Source: an uncultured Bacteroidia bacterium
GTDB taxonomy: Bacteria > Bacteroidota > Bacteroidia > Bacteroidales > UBA932
Direction: 5' to 3'
Length of the DNA stretch: 64,000 nt
Assembly (NCBI GenBank): GCA_902789395.1
Contig: CADANY010000010.1
Location: 109,644 to 173,643 of the forward strand
The notes under the pieces were generated by a model. That model made no database searches and had not been told where the DNA came from. It saw nothing but the letters and a program-made list of their open reading frames with translations. The position numbers and the translations under genes were made by a program. This document shows, piece by piece, positions 25,738 through 35,102 of this stretch (position 1 is the stretch's first letter; each line of letters begins with the position of its first letter).

Positions 25738-27361
25738 ACCGTCCGGGCAGATCCGGAGTACGGATCTGCAGGGTACGTTCCGAGCCGGCACCGACTTCGA
25801 TAAGGGGGTGCCAGAAGATCGTCTGCCGATAGTCTTTTTCCTGAAGGACACGTCCCGTATAAGCGATGGGGAGGGAAGCTCCCTGGAAATCAAAGACACG
25901 GGTATGGTCGGAAAATTTCAGGGCGATCGACCCATTCTTCTTGGTCTTGAAATTGACAATCCCCCGATAGAACTTCGCTCCGAGGGTATAGGGTGCGGAA
26001 TAGATGCAGATATCCTCGAAAAGCAAAGCGTCATAGTCGAGAAGCCGGGCATGGTCCGATACGACGACCCCGTCAAGAAGGACAAGGATATCCCCCATAT
26101 AATACGTCAGGGAACCGGTCTGGTCGGTATAGAGCATCTGGATCTCCTTTTCCTTCGAGATCTTTCCCTTCCGGATACGGAGTTCCGGCACGATCTCGAC
26201 AACCACTTCCTGGACGGTCGGGAAACGGGTATAGTCATCCAGGTGATAGACGATGGCATCCGTCCCCTTCAGAAGCAGGTTTTCCCGCTTCGGGAGCAGG
26301 TCGACAAGCGTATCGAGAGCGGCCGTCCGCTGCATCTGCATGGACGTCTGGCGGGCAATCAGGTCTTCCCGGAGATCCGGAGACAGGACAAGGGGAGGAA
26401 GATCGGCTGAAGCTGGACGGAGAAACGGAGACTCCATCAGCAGGAAACAGTCCTTTCCTTTTTCAATTCCGAGCAACTCGCAGACAAGTTCCCGGTCTCC
26501 GTAGATATTATTCGTAAAGAAGACCGCTTCCCCGTCCCTGATGGCAGAGACATAGGTATCAGAAGCCGCTCCGGCCGTCGAGATGACCGCAAATTGAGTC
26601 TGGTCATATTTTACTTTGTCTTTGTCCGGACCTTCAACAGTCCCCCGAAGGATCTCCCCTTCGTATTCCGGCAAGACATCTTCCGTCAGAGAAATGCTCC
26701 CCGGAGCCGGAAGCCGGGACAGGAAATCGGCGACTGTTCCGTTTCCGGGATCATTGATGCCGTCCTGCAGCGAGACGGAGACGCTGAGCGTTGCGTCACT
26801 CCCGGCGTTCTCCAGAATCAGGGGAACGCTTGTGGAAGTCCTGGCTTGCCGGCCGATCAGCGCACGGACGGCCCCGGATTCCTGCTTTTCAGGATCGCGG
26901 AAGACATACTCCCCGAATTCGGCGATACGGACCCCGCCTTTGACCCGGCGGGTCGACTGGGTATTGAAGATGGAGAGGATTTTCCCTTCTTCCAAAAATG
27001 AACGGCCCGTTTCATTCCGGTTCTGGGCCGTGTAGGCAATCAGCCGGTAGTTGCCGGTCGGCAGGGAAGAAGGAATACGGAAAGCGCCTCCGCCCCGTCC
27101 CTGGTTCAGGGCGATTTTCATCGTCATTTCCGATCCGGTCGCGGAAACGAGCTCCAGATAAGCGATTCCGCTGAAATGGGAAAGGGCCGGTTCGGAGCCT
27201 GAGGCATCCACGCAGAAAGCGGAGCACCAAAGCATATCCCCGACGACATAGGCAGACCGGTCCGTCGTCACATAAATCCGCTCGACCAGCCTGTTTTGGG
27301 CGGATAGCGCCATCGTGGCGAGGGAAAGGATGAAGAGCAGCAACGTTTTTTTCATACTCAT
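25664..27361 (-). CDS. Secreted MG2-like (macroglobulin-type) protein of a TonB receptor operon
   Basis: This encodes 565 residues. A signal peptide (MKKTLLLFILSLATMALSAQ) is followed by a macroglobulin-2-like beta domain (RIYVTTDRSAYVVGDMLWCSAF, with LPTGNYRLIAYTAQNRNE). The middle is beta-rich. The C-terminal part (about 430-520, YYMGDILVLLDGVVV to GIVNFKTKKNGS) resembles a TonB-receptor plug fragment without a barrel. Similar proteins sit in Bacteroidota operons with a TonB receptor and DUF4249, as here; their function is unproven but is thought to be in protein or peptide transport. It overlaps the DUF4249 gene by 4 nt and ends inside the convergent queH. Confidence 0.7.
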   Translation of the reverse strand: MSMKKTLLLFILSLATMALSAQNRLVERIYVTTDRSAYVVGDMLWCSAFCVDASGSEPALSHFSGIAYLELVSATGSEMTMKIALNQGRGGGAFRIPSSLPTGNYRLIAYTAQNRNETGRSFLEEGKILSIFNTQSTRRVKGGVRIAEFGEYVFRDPEKQESGAVRALIGRQARTSTSVPLILENAGSDATLSVSVSLQDGINDPGNGTVADFLSRLPAPGSISLTEDVLPEYEGEILRGTVEGPDKDKVKYDQTQFAVISTAGAASDTYVSAIRDGEAVFFTNNIYGDRELVCELLGIEKGKDCFLLMESPFLRPASADLPPLVLSPDLREDLIARQTSMQMQRTAALDTLVDLLPKRENLLLKGTDAIVYHLDDYTRFPTVQEVVVEIVPELRIRKGKISKEKEIQMLYTDQTGSLTYYMGDILVLLDGVVVSDHARLLDYDALLFEDICIYSAPYTLGAKFYRGIVNFKTKKNGSIALKFSDHTRVFDFQGASLPIAYTGRVLQEKDYRQTIFWHPLIEVGAGSERTLQIRTPDLPGRFKVVVEGLDREGRPIYAETFLDVH

Positions 27362-28575
27362 CTGTGATCGTTGGGCCAGTAGGCCGGTTTGATTTTGGAT
27401 CCTCCGTCAGCCACGCAATCGATGCACCTGCGCTGCGCCCAGGCAAGGGCTGTCTGGCGGATATCACCCGTAACGATGGTCCATTCCTTGACCGGACGGT
27501 ACCCCATGGCGTAGTACTGCAGCGGAGTCATGTCCGTATAGTCGGGATGGAAGAGCTCGAATTCATAATTCGGCGCCATATAATACCGGCCGTCCATGAA
27601 GGCCCTGCGGGTCTTTACCGTGGTGGCACTGACATACCCCAGCACAATGGCCGTACTGTCCTCAACGCAGGTGATGTTGCCCCGAATCTCGCTCGGAGTC
27701 GTTTCAAAGAGGCTGCCGCCCTGATTGGAATTCTTATACAGGGTTTCATGGTACTCATACGCCTCCCGGGTCAGGGCCATGGACTTGAGCAAGATCGAAT
27801 ACATCTCCTGGCAACGGTTGTTCCCCCGCGGGAAACGCGCGATACGGCAATGCTCCGCCTTGGGTGAGACGAGCCCGCGGGTACTGTATAAAACCTGCTC
27901 GCGCGGGGTTGCGGAAAGCCAGCAGTTGTAGACATCATTCTCCCAGTCTTCCGGCATCGGCAGAATCCGTCCGGACCCGACATCGAAAAAGAATTCGGGC
28001 TCGAAAGGCGGATGGAACTCCCACGTTTCCTCGTAATCGAAACGGAAATACGCATCTCCCTCTTTCTCGGCATGGGCATCGGCACGAACCTCGAGCCAGA
28101 CCCCGTCCGTATTGAAGGTAATCGCATCTATCACAGGCGCTTGCATCACATCAAGCCAAGGCGTTTCATAGTGACGGACCTCGGTTGAGAAGGTCCCGTC
28201 CGCATAGACCTGGCGGGCAATCTCCACAAAAAGCCTGTACTGCCGGTCAGAAGAGGCGGACACCGTATTGATTACATGGGCAGAGGCATAAGGGTCATAA
28301 TGCGCAGGGTACGTCTCACCGGCGCTGTCTTCGAGACGGACCGACACGGTATAACCCTTCTCCAGGGAAAGGTCCTGGCGCGTCGTGCCGGAACTGGCCG
28401 CCTGCGTGAGCGGAACCATCTTCCTGACAGCGACTTTGCTCTCCTGACCGATCAGGACCGTGCCGTCGATAACGATGGTATCGTCATCGAGCTCATCCCC
28501 GAAATCCGGGGAGAAAGGATAGATACAGGACCACAATGAACAGGCCGCTGCGAGGATGGCAAGATACTTTTTCAT
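27358..28575 (-). CDS. DUF4249 lipoprotein
   Basis: This encodes 405 residues. A lipobox (CSLWSC, Cys17) predicts surface or periplasmic lipid anchoring. The sequence YPFSPDFGDELDDDTIVIDGTVL begins the DUF4249 domain, a beta-sandwich family found almost only in Bacteroidota beside TonB-dependent receptors. The start overlaps the receptor stop by 1 nt (TGATG) and its end overlaps the MG2-like gene by 4 nt, so the three are one translationally coupled unit. It probably acts as the receptor's surface partner, in the place that SusD takes for SusC, but no ligand is known. Confidence 0.88.
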   Translation of the reverse strand: MKKYLAILAAACSLWSCIYPFSPDFGDELDDDTIVIDGTVLIGQESKVAVRKMVPLTQAASSGTTRQDLSLEKGYTVSVRLEDSAGETYPAHYDPYASAHVINTVSASSDRQYRLFVEIARQVYADGTFSTEVRHYETPWLDVMQAPVIDAITFNTDGVWLEVRADAHAEKEGDAYFRFDYEETWEFHPPFEPEFFFDVGSGRILPMPEDWENDVYNCWLSATPREQVLYSTRGLVSPKAEHCRIARFPRGNNRCQEMYSILLKSMALTREAYEYHETLYKNSNQGGSLFETTPSEIRGNITCVEDSTAIVLGYVSATTVKTRRAFMDGRYYMAPNYEFELFHPDYTDMTPLQYYAMGYRPVKEWTIVTGDIRQTALAWAQRRCIDCVADGGSKIKPAYWPNDHR

Positions 28576-31500
28576 CAGAAGAGGATATTCAGGTTGATAT
28601 AGGGGATCTGGGTCGCAAAGACCGAGAGCATGTATCCGCGGATCTGGTTCCCGTGGTTCGTGGTAAAGTAGACGGAATAGGGATTTTTCCGTCCGGTAAC
28701 ATTGTAGACACCGATCGTGATGGAGGTGTGGGCCAGGGCTTTCAGGTAGTGGCCCGGATCGATATTGACGGCGGCATCGAGACGGAAATAATCCGGGATC
28801 CGGTACGAATTCCGGGCAGAATAGGCCAGCCTCAGACCGCCCTGATAGAAATACTGCCCGACCGGAACGGTTACCGGACGTCCCGTCGAATAATCGACGT
28901 TCACGGAGATGCTGTAACGATGGGTCAAGGCATAGTTAAGCGCGAGTTTCAGGTCATGGGGCTTGTCATAAGGAGCATTGTACCAGGCTCCTCCGTTGAT
29001 TGCTGCGACTCCGCGGTCTCCGTCCTCGCGGAGGAAGGTCCGGGAGTAGGAATAGGAAATCCAGCCATTCAGCCGTCCGACCGTCTTCTTGGCCATGAAT
29101 TCGACTCCGTATGCCTTTCCCGTCGTCTCGACCAGATCATCGGCGAGGTTCGGATTCATCGACAGACGGGCGCCGGACTTGTAATCGAGATACCGGTACA
29201 TCCGCTTCCAGTATCCTTCGAGGGAAAGGTCGACCGTACTGTCAAAGACAGTCCAGTATACGCCCCCGGCGCCCTGCCAGCCGTCCGTCGGCCGGATCCG
29301 GGCATCGCTGAGTTTCCATGTATCCATCGGAGAGATGGAAGAAGTGTTGGAAATCAAGTGGATATACTGCTTCATGGTATTGACGCCCGCTTTGACCGTA
29401 AAGTTCTCTACGGGAGTATATTTCCCGGAAAGGCGGAACTCGGGGCCCCCGTAGAAATGCGAGGGGGCCCGCGTCAGGAATCCGGAGAAACGGATGCCGG
29501 CATCCAGCGAAAAGACATCGGAGAGCACCCAGGTATCCGACAGATAGACAGCCGGTTCGATGGCATATTCTGTTGCGAGACTGGCCGCCTCGACAGACGT
29601 GATTCCTTTCTCCCGATGAACGGTTCCGTCTGCGTCTTCCACCTCATTGTCAAAGACATAGGGCTTGAGGTCCCCTCCGGAAAGCCCGTATCCGACCGCA
29701 GAAGCGCCGGCCCCGACGGTATGATTCCCGAAGACCCGGGTCCACCCCGCCTTGAGAAATGCCTGACGGATGTAGGTTTCCAAGGTATATCCGATAAGTT
29801 GATCCCCGTCTTCGAGGCAATTATAGAAATGGTCATAACCCGTGCTGACCGTCAGGGCACCGCCCCCCTCGGTCTTATGGGTATACCGGAGGGATGCATT
29901 GAGATTCCTGTAGCGGAAGGTCGTATCATTCGAGAAAGCGAAACGGTCCGTCGCCCAGTAGCCCGAGGCCTGCAGGATATCATCCTCCGTAAAGCGGTGG
30001 GTCACGCCGAGGTTGACATCGCTGAAGGAAGCGGATCCGTTGGCATACCCGCTGGTTTTCGGCATCTGCCGGAGGAGCCAGTCGGAATAGGTCGTGCGGC
30101 CGCCCATGATAAAAGAGGTCTTTCCCTTGGCAAGGGGGCCCTCCAGATGGAACCGGCTGGTCAGGAGCCCGATACCGAGGGATCCCTTCACCTTTTCCAT
30201 GGATCCTTCCTTGCTCCGGATGTTCAGCACCGAAGAAATGCGCCCGCCGTATTCCGCCGGGATGGAACTTTTATAGAGTTCCATGTTATCCACGATATCC
30301 GGATTGAAGGACGAGAAAATCCCGAACATATGGCTCGGATTATAGATCGTATTGTCGTTGAAAAGGATCAGGTTCTGGTCGGAAGCGCCTCCCCGTACAT
30401 TGAATCCGCTCGAGGCCTCGCCGACGGATTTGACACCCGGAAGCGTCAGGACCGCCTTCAGCACATCCCCCTCGCCGAAGGCGGACGGGATCTTGCTGAT
30501 CGTTTTCATGCTGACCCGTTCCAGGCCCATCTTCGTCGTCCGGTGACTCGCCATGCTCTCGGCCGATACGATGGCACTCCGAAGGGTCGTGATCTTTTCA
30601 GGCATGACGACGTCGAGTCCCCCGTTTCCATGGACGATAATCCTCAGGTGCAGGTCCTCTTTCGTGTATTCGCTGAAATGGAGCATGTTTTCCCCGGCGG
30701 GAAGCGAAATGGAATAACGGCCGTCTTTGTCCGAGCGGACATAGGTCGAGGTCTTCTCATCCCAGATGACGGTCCCGGGGATCGGAAGGCCGTCCTGGGA
30801 ATCGGTCACGCGGCCCGTCACCTTCCCCCTGGGAGCATCTTTCCCGTCAACGGGGACTCCGATCTCATAGACTTTGTTCTGGTAGGTCACCTGCTGGTCG
30901 GACTCGCTCCCATAGGATATTTCCTCCGTTTCCGGATTGAAAAAACCGGCCGCAAGGTCTTTCCGCTGACTATCTTCCCTGATCACCTGCCCCGACACCG
31001 ACGGGACAAACCCCTCTCCGCCTCCCTCATGCCAGCGGTCCGTATGCTGTGCGAACCAGCCCGCCGGACGGCCGTCCCCATCCAGGAAAGCCATGATCTG
31101 CGGAAAAAGCCGTTCCAGGGGATAGTCCCGTCCCCCCAGCGCATTCTTGGAAATGAAACGACGGATCTCTTTCTTTCGGTCCTTATAGAGGCCCGTCAGG
31201 TCACGCATCCTTCTGAGGCGGATCAGCTCACCGTCTTTCAGGATATAAAAACGCTTCAGCTGGGAGAAATAGGTAATCACATCGGGGTCATAGTCCGGAT
31301 CATGATACCCGATGATTTCCCCGTCTTTCTCACCGGGACTGGACTGGAATTCCTTGTCGATGCGCAGGAAAACAGGAGACGGACCGTCATGAATCAACTG
31401 GAAAAATCCTTCTGGTGCCTGTTCTACGCCGAGATACCTCAGATTGACGAACCGGTCTCCTCCCTTGGTGAACCAGGCGACCTGGCTCCTGTCAAGATAG

Positions 31501-31796
31501 ATAGAAGAGGTTGTTTCGTCAATCCGCGCCGCCAGTTCATGGACATAAGCATCGATATTGAGCGAAACATCCCGGTACAACTTGCCGTTGTACATCACAT
31601 CTCCCTTTTCAAAACCGGACGGGGACCAAAAATAAGTCCCATTATAACGGAATGCATAGCGATTCACGACCTTTCCTCTGAAAAGCTGTGAATTTGTTCC
31701 GGCAGCCTTGCTGAAAATCGACTCTTCCAGGACCTCCTGGGCGAGTAGTGGGGAGAAAAGCAAGATAGCTGCCAGCAAGAGAAGGCACCTTTTCAT
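28575..31796 (-). CDS. TonB-dependent receptor with extra N-terminal domain
   Basis: This encodes 1073 residues from the ATG at 31796. A signal peptide is followed by about 310 residues that do not match the receptor fold (FRGKVVNRYAFRYNGTYFWSPSG and onward). Next come a carboxypeptidase-regulatory-like domain (RGKVTGRVTDSQDGLPIPGTVI), the plug (LKAVLTLPGVKSVGEASSGFNVRGGASDQNLILFNDNTIYNP) and the barrel ending LNILF. It imports a ligand with TonB energy, probably a peptide or cofactor since SusD is replaced by DUF4249. An exact promoter box (minus-strand TATATTTG, 31801-31808) lies 4 nt before the ATG. The N-terminal domain is unusual and could be a signalling or ligand-capture module. Confidence 0.9.
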   Translation of the reverse strand: MKRCLLLLAAILLFSPLLAQEVLEESIFSKAAGTNSQLFRGKVVNRYAFRYNGTYFWSPSGFEKGDVMYNGKLYRDVSLNIDAYVHELAARIDETTSSIYLDRSQVAWFTKGGDRFVNLRYLGVEQAPEGFFQLIHDGPSPVFLRIDKEFQSSPGEKDGEIIGYHDPDYDPDVITYFSQLKRFYILKDGELIRLRRMRDLTGLYKDRKKEIRRFISKNALGGRDYPLERLFPQIMAFLDGDGRPAGWFAQHTDRWHEGGGEGFVPSVSGQVIREDSQRKDLAAGFFNPETEEISYGSESDQQVTYQNKVYEIGVPVDGKDAPRGKVTGRVTDSQDGLPIPGTVIWDEKTSTYVRSDKDGRYSISLPAGENMLHFSEYTKEDLHLRIIVHGNGGLDVVMPEKITTLRSAIVSAESMASHRTTKMGLERVSMKTISKIPSAFGEGDVLKAVLTLPGVKSVGEASSGFNVRGGASDQNLILFNDNTIYNPSHMFGIFSSFNPDIVDNMELYKSSIPAEYGGRISSVLNIRSKEGSMEKVKGSLGIGLLTSRFHLEGPLAKGKTSFIMGGRTTYSDWLLRQMPKTSGYANGSASFSDVNLGVTHRFTEDDILQASGYWATDRFAFSNDTTFRYRNLNASLRYTHKTEGGGALTVSTGYDHFYNCLEDGDQLIGYTLETYIRQAFLKAGWTRVFGNHTVGAGASAVGYGLSGGDLKPYVFDNEVEDADGTVHREKGITSVEAASLATEYAIEPAVYLSDTWVLSDVFSLDAGIRFSGFLTRAPSHFYGGPEFRLSGKYTPVENFTVKAGVNTMKQYIHLISNTSSISPMDTWKLSDARIRPTDGWQGAGGVYWTVFDSTVDLSLEGYWKRMYRYLDYKSGARLSMNPNLADDLVETTGKAYGVEFMAKKTVGRLNGWISYSYSRTFLREDGDRGVAAINGGAWYNAPYDKPHDLKLALNYALTHRYSISVNVDYSTGRPVTVPVGQYFYQGGLRLAYSARNSYRIPDYFRLDAAVNIDPGHYLKALAHTSITIGVYNVTGRKNPYSVYFTTNHGNQIRGYMLSVFATQIPYINLNILF

Positions 31797-31800
31797 GTTA

Positions 31801-31808
31801 CAAATATA
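31801..31808 (-). promoter_or_regulatory. Predicted -7 box of the TonB receptor operon
   Basis: TATATTTG on the minus strand, 4 nt upstream of the start codon at 31796. It implies a leaderless or nearly leaderless mRNA. Confidence 0.55.
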
Positions 31809-31849
31809 ATACATTTTCCAACATGGGTGCCATTTGGCCGGATTTATTA

Positions 31850-34246
31850 TTATAATGGCCAGAGAATCAGGCCGATCCGGTAGAAGAAGAAGGCCATTAT
31901 CCAGGCGACGAGTATCGTATAGACGGCACAGAAAATCGCCCACCGCCACTTGCCCGTCTCATTCTTGATGGCAACAAAGGTAGCGATACAAGGGAAATAC
32001 AGCAGGACAAAGACCATGAATGCCAGGGCGCCCGCTTTCGAGACGGACCCTTTCAAAGCCGTCTGCAGCTGGGTCTCATCGGTCATACCCTCGGGATCGG
32101 GGGCCTCAGCACCCTGAGCATACATCACGCCCATCGTACTGACAACCAACTCCTTCGCTCCGACGCCGGCAATCAGGCCCACGTCCATCCGCCAGTCAAA
32201 CCCCAGGGGATCCAGTGCCGGGGCGATGGCCTTGCCGAGGTGGCCGATCATGGACTGTTCCTGCTGGGCTGCGGGAGAAAGGTCCTCATGATGCGGGAAA
32301 TACCCCAGGAACCAGATGGCAATCGAGAAGAGCAGAATTGTCGTCGCCATCTTCTCAAGATACTGCTTTCCTTTTTCCCAGGTATGACGCCAGATCGCCT
32401 TGCCGGTCGGCACGCGGTAGGGCGGCAGTTCCATCACGAAAGGCAGATCATCATCCCTGACGAATTTCGACAGGACGAAAGCGCTCAGGACGGCCAGGAC
32501 GATACCGAGCAGATAGATGCCCAGCAGGGCCGTTGCCGGATTCTCCGGGAAAAAGGCTCCGGCGAACAGGACAAAGATCGGAAGCCTCCCGGCGCAGGAC
32601 ATGAAGGGAATAATCGCAATGGTAATCAGACGGCTTTTCCGGCTCTCGATTGAGCGGGTCGCCATAATCGCCGGGACATTGCAACCGAAGCCCATGACCA
32701 TCGGAATGAAAGATTTCCCGTGCAGGCCGATCCTGTGCATCAGTTTATCTACGATAAAAGCGGCCCGGGCCATGTACCCGGTATCTTCCATAATCGAGAT
32801 GAACAGATACAGGATCATAATATTCGGAAGGAAAACCAGTACGCTCCCGACTCCGCCGATCACTCCGTCGACGATCAGGTCCTTCAGCCAGCCTTCTTTC
32901 ATAAACTGCCCGACGAACTCTCCCACCTTGACGATAAACCAGTCGATCCAGTCCATCGGATACTGACCGACCGTAAAGGTCGCCCAGAAAATGAACCAGA
33001 GTAACAGAATAAAAATCGGGAAGGCAGCCCAGCGGTTGGTCACGACAGCATCGATCCGGTCCGTCACCGTCCGGCGCGGACGCTGCTCCTGATATTGGTG
33101 ATAGGTTTCCGAAAGGGCTCCCTGGATAAAGGCATACTTGGCGTCCACGATGGCCGATTCGGGGTTTGTCTTCATCAGGGATTCGATCCGGGACGTTTCA
33201 TCTTCCCGTGCGGCAATAATGGCATTCCGGTTCACGAGGCCCTCGATTATCTTTTCTATCTCCTTATCCCTCTCCAGATACTTGATTGCCAGATAACGCG
33301 TCGAATACCGGGTCCGGATCTCGGGATTCTCCCATATCAGGTCGCGGATCCGCTTTATGCTCATTTCCAATTCTTTACCGTGATTGATATGGATATGGCG
33401 CGCCAGTTTTTCATCATTGCGTTCATAGACGGCAAGCACGGTATCGAACAGTTCCGGAATCCCCCTGCCGTCGCGGCTTACCGTCGGGCACACCGGCATA
33501 CCAAGCAGCACCGAAAGCTGCGCCGTATCCAGCGTATCTCCCTTGGCTTCCAGCTCATCGTACATATTCAAGGCCATGACCGTCCTGAGGTTCATATCGA
33601 TCAGCTGGCTCGTCAGGTAGAGATTCCGCTCGATATTGGAAGCATCGACGACATTGACGACCACATCCGGGACGGTTTCGATAAGATTCTTCCGGACATA
33701 CAGCTCTTCAGGACTATAGGCGGAAAGGGAGTAGGTACCCGGCAGGTCTACGAGAGTAATCCGGTATCCCTTGTATTCGAAATGACCTTCCTTGGCATCG
33801 ACCGTTACGCCGCTGTAATTCCCGACATGTTCATGGCTGCCGGAGGCGACGTTGAAAAGAGAGGTCTTCCCGCAATTGGGATTCCCCACCAGGGCGACCC
33901 GGATCGTATGGTGGCGTTCCTCTGCGACATGGCGGAGAGCCGTTTCCAGTCGCTCCTGCTCCTCCATATCGACCGGAAGGCCCTGGAGGTGCTCATCCGA
34001 AGAAAGGGCTTCAAGGGCTTCCTTCTCATCGACGACTTCGATCTGCATCGCCTCTTCCCGGCGGAGGGAGACTTTATATCCGATAATCTCATATTCGATC
34101 GGATCCTTCAGCGGAGCGTTCAGGACGACGGAAACCTCTTTCCCCTGGATAAAGCCCATTTCGATCAGACGTTTCCGGAAACTTCCGTGTCCATTGACGC
34201 GGACGATGACCGCTTTCTCCCCTGTTTTCAGATCTGCGAGTTTCAT
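31850..34246 (-). CDS. feoB: Fused FeoA-FeoB ferrous iron transporter
   Basis: This encodes 798 residues. The N-terminal 75 residues are a FeoA SH3-like domain (KLADLKTGEKAVIVRVNGHGSFRKRLIEMGF). The GTPase follows, with G1 GNPNCGKTS (121-129), G3 DLPGTYSLS and G4 NMYDE, then a helical GDI-like region. The membrane part has Gate motifs (GCNVPAIMATRSIE; FMSCAGRLPIFVLF), typical for FeoB. It imports Fe(II) across the inner membrane. FeoA-FeoB fusions are usual in Bacteroidota. The start at 34246 begins FeoA directly; the longer frame to 34294 overlaps the promoter region and was rejected. A perfect palindrome at 34261 overlaps its promoter, suggesting repression by a dimeric regulator. Confidence 0.95.
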   Translation of the reverse strand: MKLADLKTGEKAVIVRVNGHGSFRKRLIEMGFIQGKEVSVVLNAPLKDPIEYEIIGYKVSLRREEAMQIEVVDEKEALEALSSDEHLQGLPVDMEEQERLETALRHVAEERHHTIRVALVGNPNCGKTSLFNVASGSHEHVGNYSGVTVDAKEGHFEYKGYRITLVDLPGTYSLSAYSPEELYVRKNLIETVPDVVVNVVDASNIERNLYLTSQLIDMNLRTVMALNMYDELEAKGDTLDTAQLSVLLGMPVCPTVSRDGRGIPELFDTVLAVYERNDEKLARHIHINHGKELEMSIKRIRDLIWENPEIRTRYSTRYLAIKYLERDKEIEKIIEGLVNRNAIIAAREDETSRIESLMKTNPESAIVDAKYAFIQGALSETYHQYQEQRPRRTVTDRIDAVVTNRWAAFPIFILLLWFIFWATFTVGQYPMDWIDWFIVKVGEFVGQFMKEGWLKDLIVDGVIGGVGSVLVFLPNIMILYLFISIMEDTGYMARAAFIVDKLMHRIGLHGKSFIPMVMGFGCNVPAIMATRSIESRKSRLITIAIIPFMSCAGRLPIFVLFAGAFFPENPATALLGIYLLGIVLAVLSAFVLSKFVRDDDLPFVMELPPYRVPTGKAIWRHTWEKGKQYLEKMATTILLFSIAIWFLGYFPHHEDLSPAAQQEQSMIGHLGKAIAPALDPLGFDWRMDVGLIAGVGAKELVVSTMGVMYAQGAEAPDPEGMTDETQLQTALKGSVSKAGALAFMVFVLLYFPCIATFVAIKNETGKWRWAIFCAVYTILVAWIMAFFFYRIGLILWPL

Positions 34247-34260
34247 GTCGATGTATGTTT

Positions 34261-34279
34261 TTTTTGCCGACGGCAAAAA
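34261..34279. promoter_or_regulatory. Perfect palindrome at the feoAB promoter (candidate operator)
   Basis: TTTTTGCCGACGGCAAAAA has nine-base arms that match perfectly around a single central base. Its right arm overlaps the predicted minus-strand -7 box TATTTTTG (34274-34281), and the rest covers the expected transcription start. A one-base centre rules out a stable RNA loop, so it looks like a protein-binding site, perhaps for an iron or redox regulator. Confidence 0.6.
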
Positions 34280-34380
34280 TACAATTTTCGGCATTATTCT
34301 CCTATCCTAATTTGTAACGAATCGTCACTGCCGGGTAACAATTAATTGGGAAAAGGTACTCGGGAACCGCGAAAAATGAC

Positions 34381-34388
34381 TACCTTTG
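34381..34388 (+). promoter_or_regulatory. Predicted hemerythrin-gene promoter box
   Basis: TACCTTTG is an exact TAnnTTTG match, 24 nt before the ATG at 34413. Confidence 0.6.
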
Positions 34389-34412
34389 AATCCAACCTTT
34401 AACAAACAAAAT

Positions 34413-35102
34413 ATGACCAGACTGTCCGGCAAGATGAAACTCGCGGAGATGGTGGATCGCAATTACCGCCTTCTCGGCATATTGGCCAGGCTGGGATTCC
34501 AGCCCGGTTTCGGAGAAACAACCGTCGCTGAGGCCTGTTCCCGACACGGGATCGACCTCCCGACTTTCCTGATGATCTGCAATGTCTATTCTTCGGATGA
34601 GTTCATCCCGGCCGATGAAGAGCTCCGGGAGATTGACATTATGGCCGTAATCCGATATCTCCGGATCTCCCATTGCTATTATCTTAAAAAAGGACTTGTC
34701 ACGCTCTCGAACGCCTTGGAGCAAACCCTGGAGCCATGCGGAGAAAAACAGAAGAAAGTCATCCGGACTTTTTTCGATCAGTACAAGTCCGAACTGCAGA
34801 AGCATTTCGAATACGAGGAGGAACAGGTTTTCCCTTATGTTGAGGCGCTTTCCGCCAGGAATGGATCCATGCAAAACGACCTGCGCCAGGTCGAAGATGA
34901 CCACAGCAATATAGAAGAAAAGGTCGGAGACCTGAAAAACATCATCCTGAAATACCTGCCGCACGAATGCGACATCGTCTCCGTAGCCGATGTCCTTTCC
35001 TTTATCTATAATCTTTCGGAAGATTTGAAATACCACACCCGCATCGAGGACCATATCCTTGCACCCTTGATCACGAAACTGGAGGAGGGGAACAATGGCT
35101 AA
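34413..35102 (+). CDS. Hemerythrin-domain protein (iron-sulfur repair/redox type)
   Basis: This encodes 229 residues. An N-terminal ScdA/DUF542-like section (KLAEMVDRNYRLLGILARLGFQPGFGE) is followed by a hemerythrin four-helix domain. His and Glu ligands recur: LRISHCYYLK, LQKHFEYEEEQVFPYV, QVEDDHSNIEEK and LKYHTRIEDHILAPL. Relatives (YtfE/RIC) repair nitrosatively or oxidatively damaged iron-sulfur clusters using a di-iron centre. It overlaps the downstream LuxR gene by 8 nt, and its promoter is divergent from feoAB with its iron-type palindrome, so an iron or redox theme links the region. The start at 34413 fits the promoter. Confidence 0.88.
   Translation: MTRLSGKMKLAEMVDRNYRLLGILARLGFQPGFGETTVAEACSRHGIDLPTFLMICNVYSSDEFIPADEELREIDIMAVIRYLRISHCYYLKKGLVTLSNALEQTLEPCGEKQKKVIRTFFDQYKSELQKHFEYEEEQVFPYVEALSARNGSMQNDLRQVEDDHSNIEEKVGDLKNIILKYLPHECDIVSVADVLSFIYNLSEDLKYHTRIEDHILAPLITKLEEGNNG

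Noticed and set aside
28536..31691. Long plus-strand open frame opposite the TonB receptor
   Set aside because: The minus strand has a complete receptor with all motifs. The antisense protein has no recognisable domain and overlaps the whole gene.
33095..34345. Plus-strand open frame opposite feoAB
   Set aside because: The FeoA and FeoB motifs are on the other strand and the antisense frame would also cross the feo promoter.
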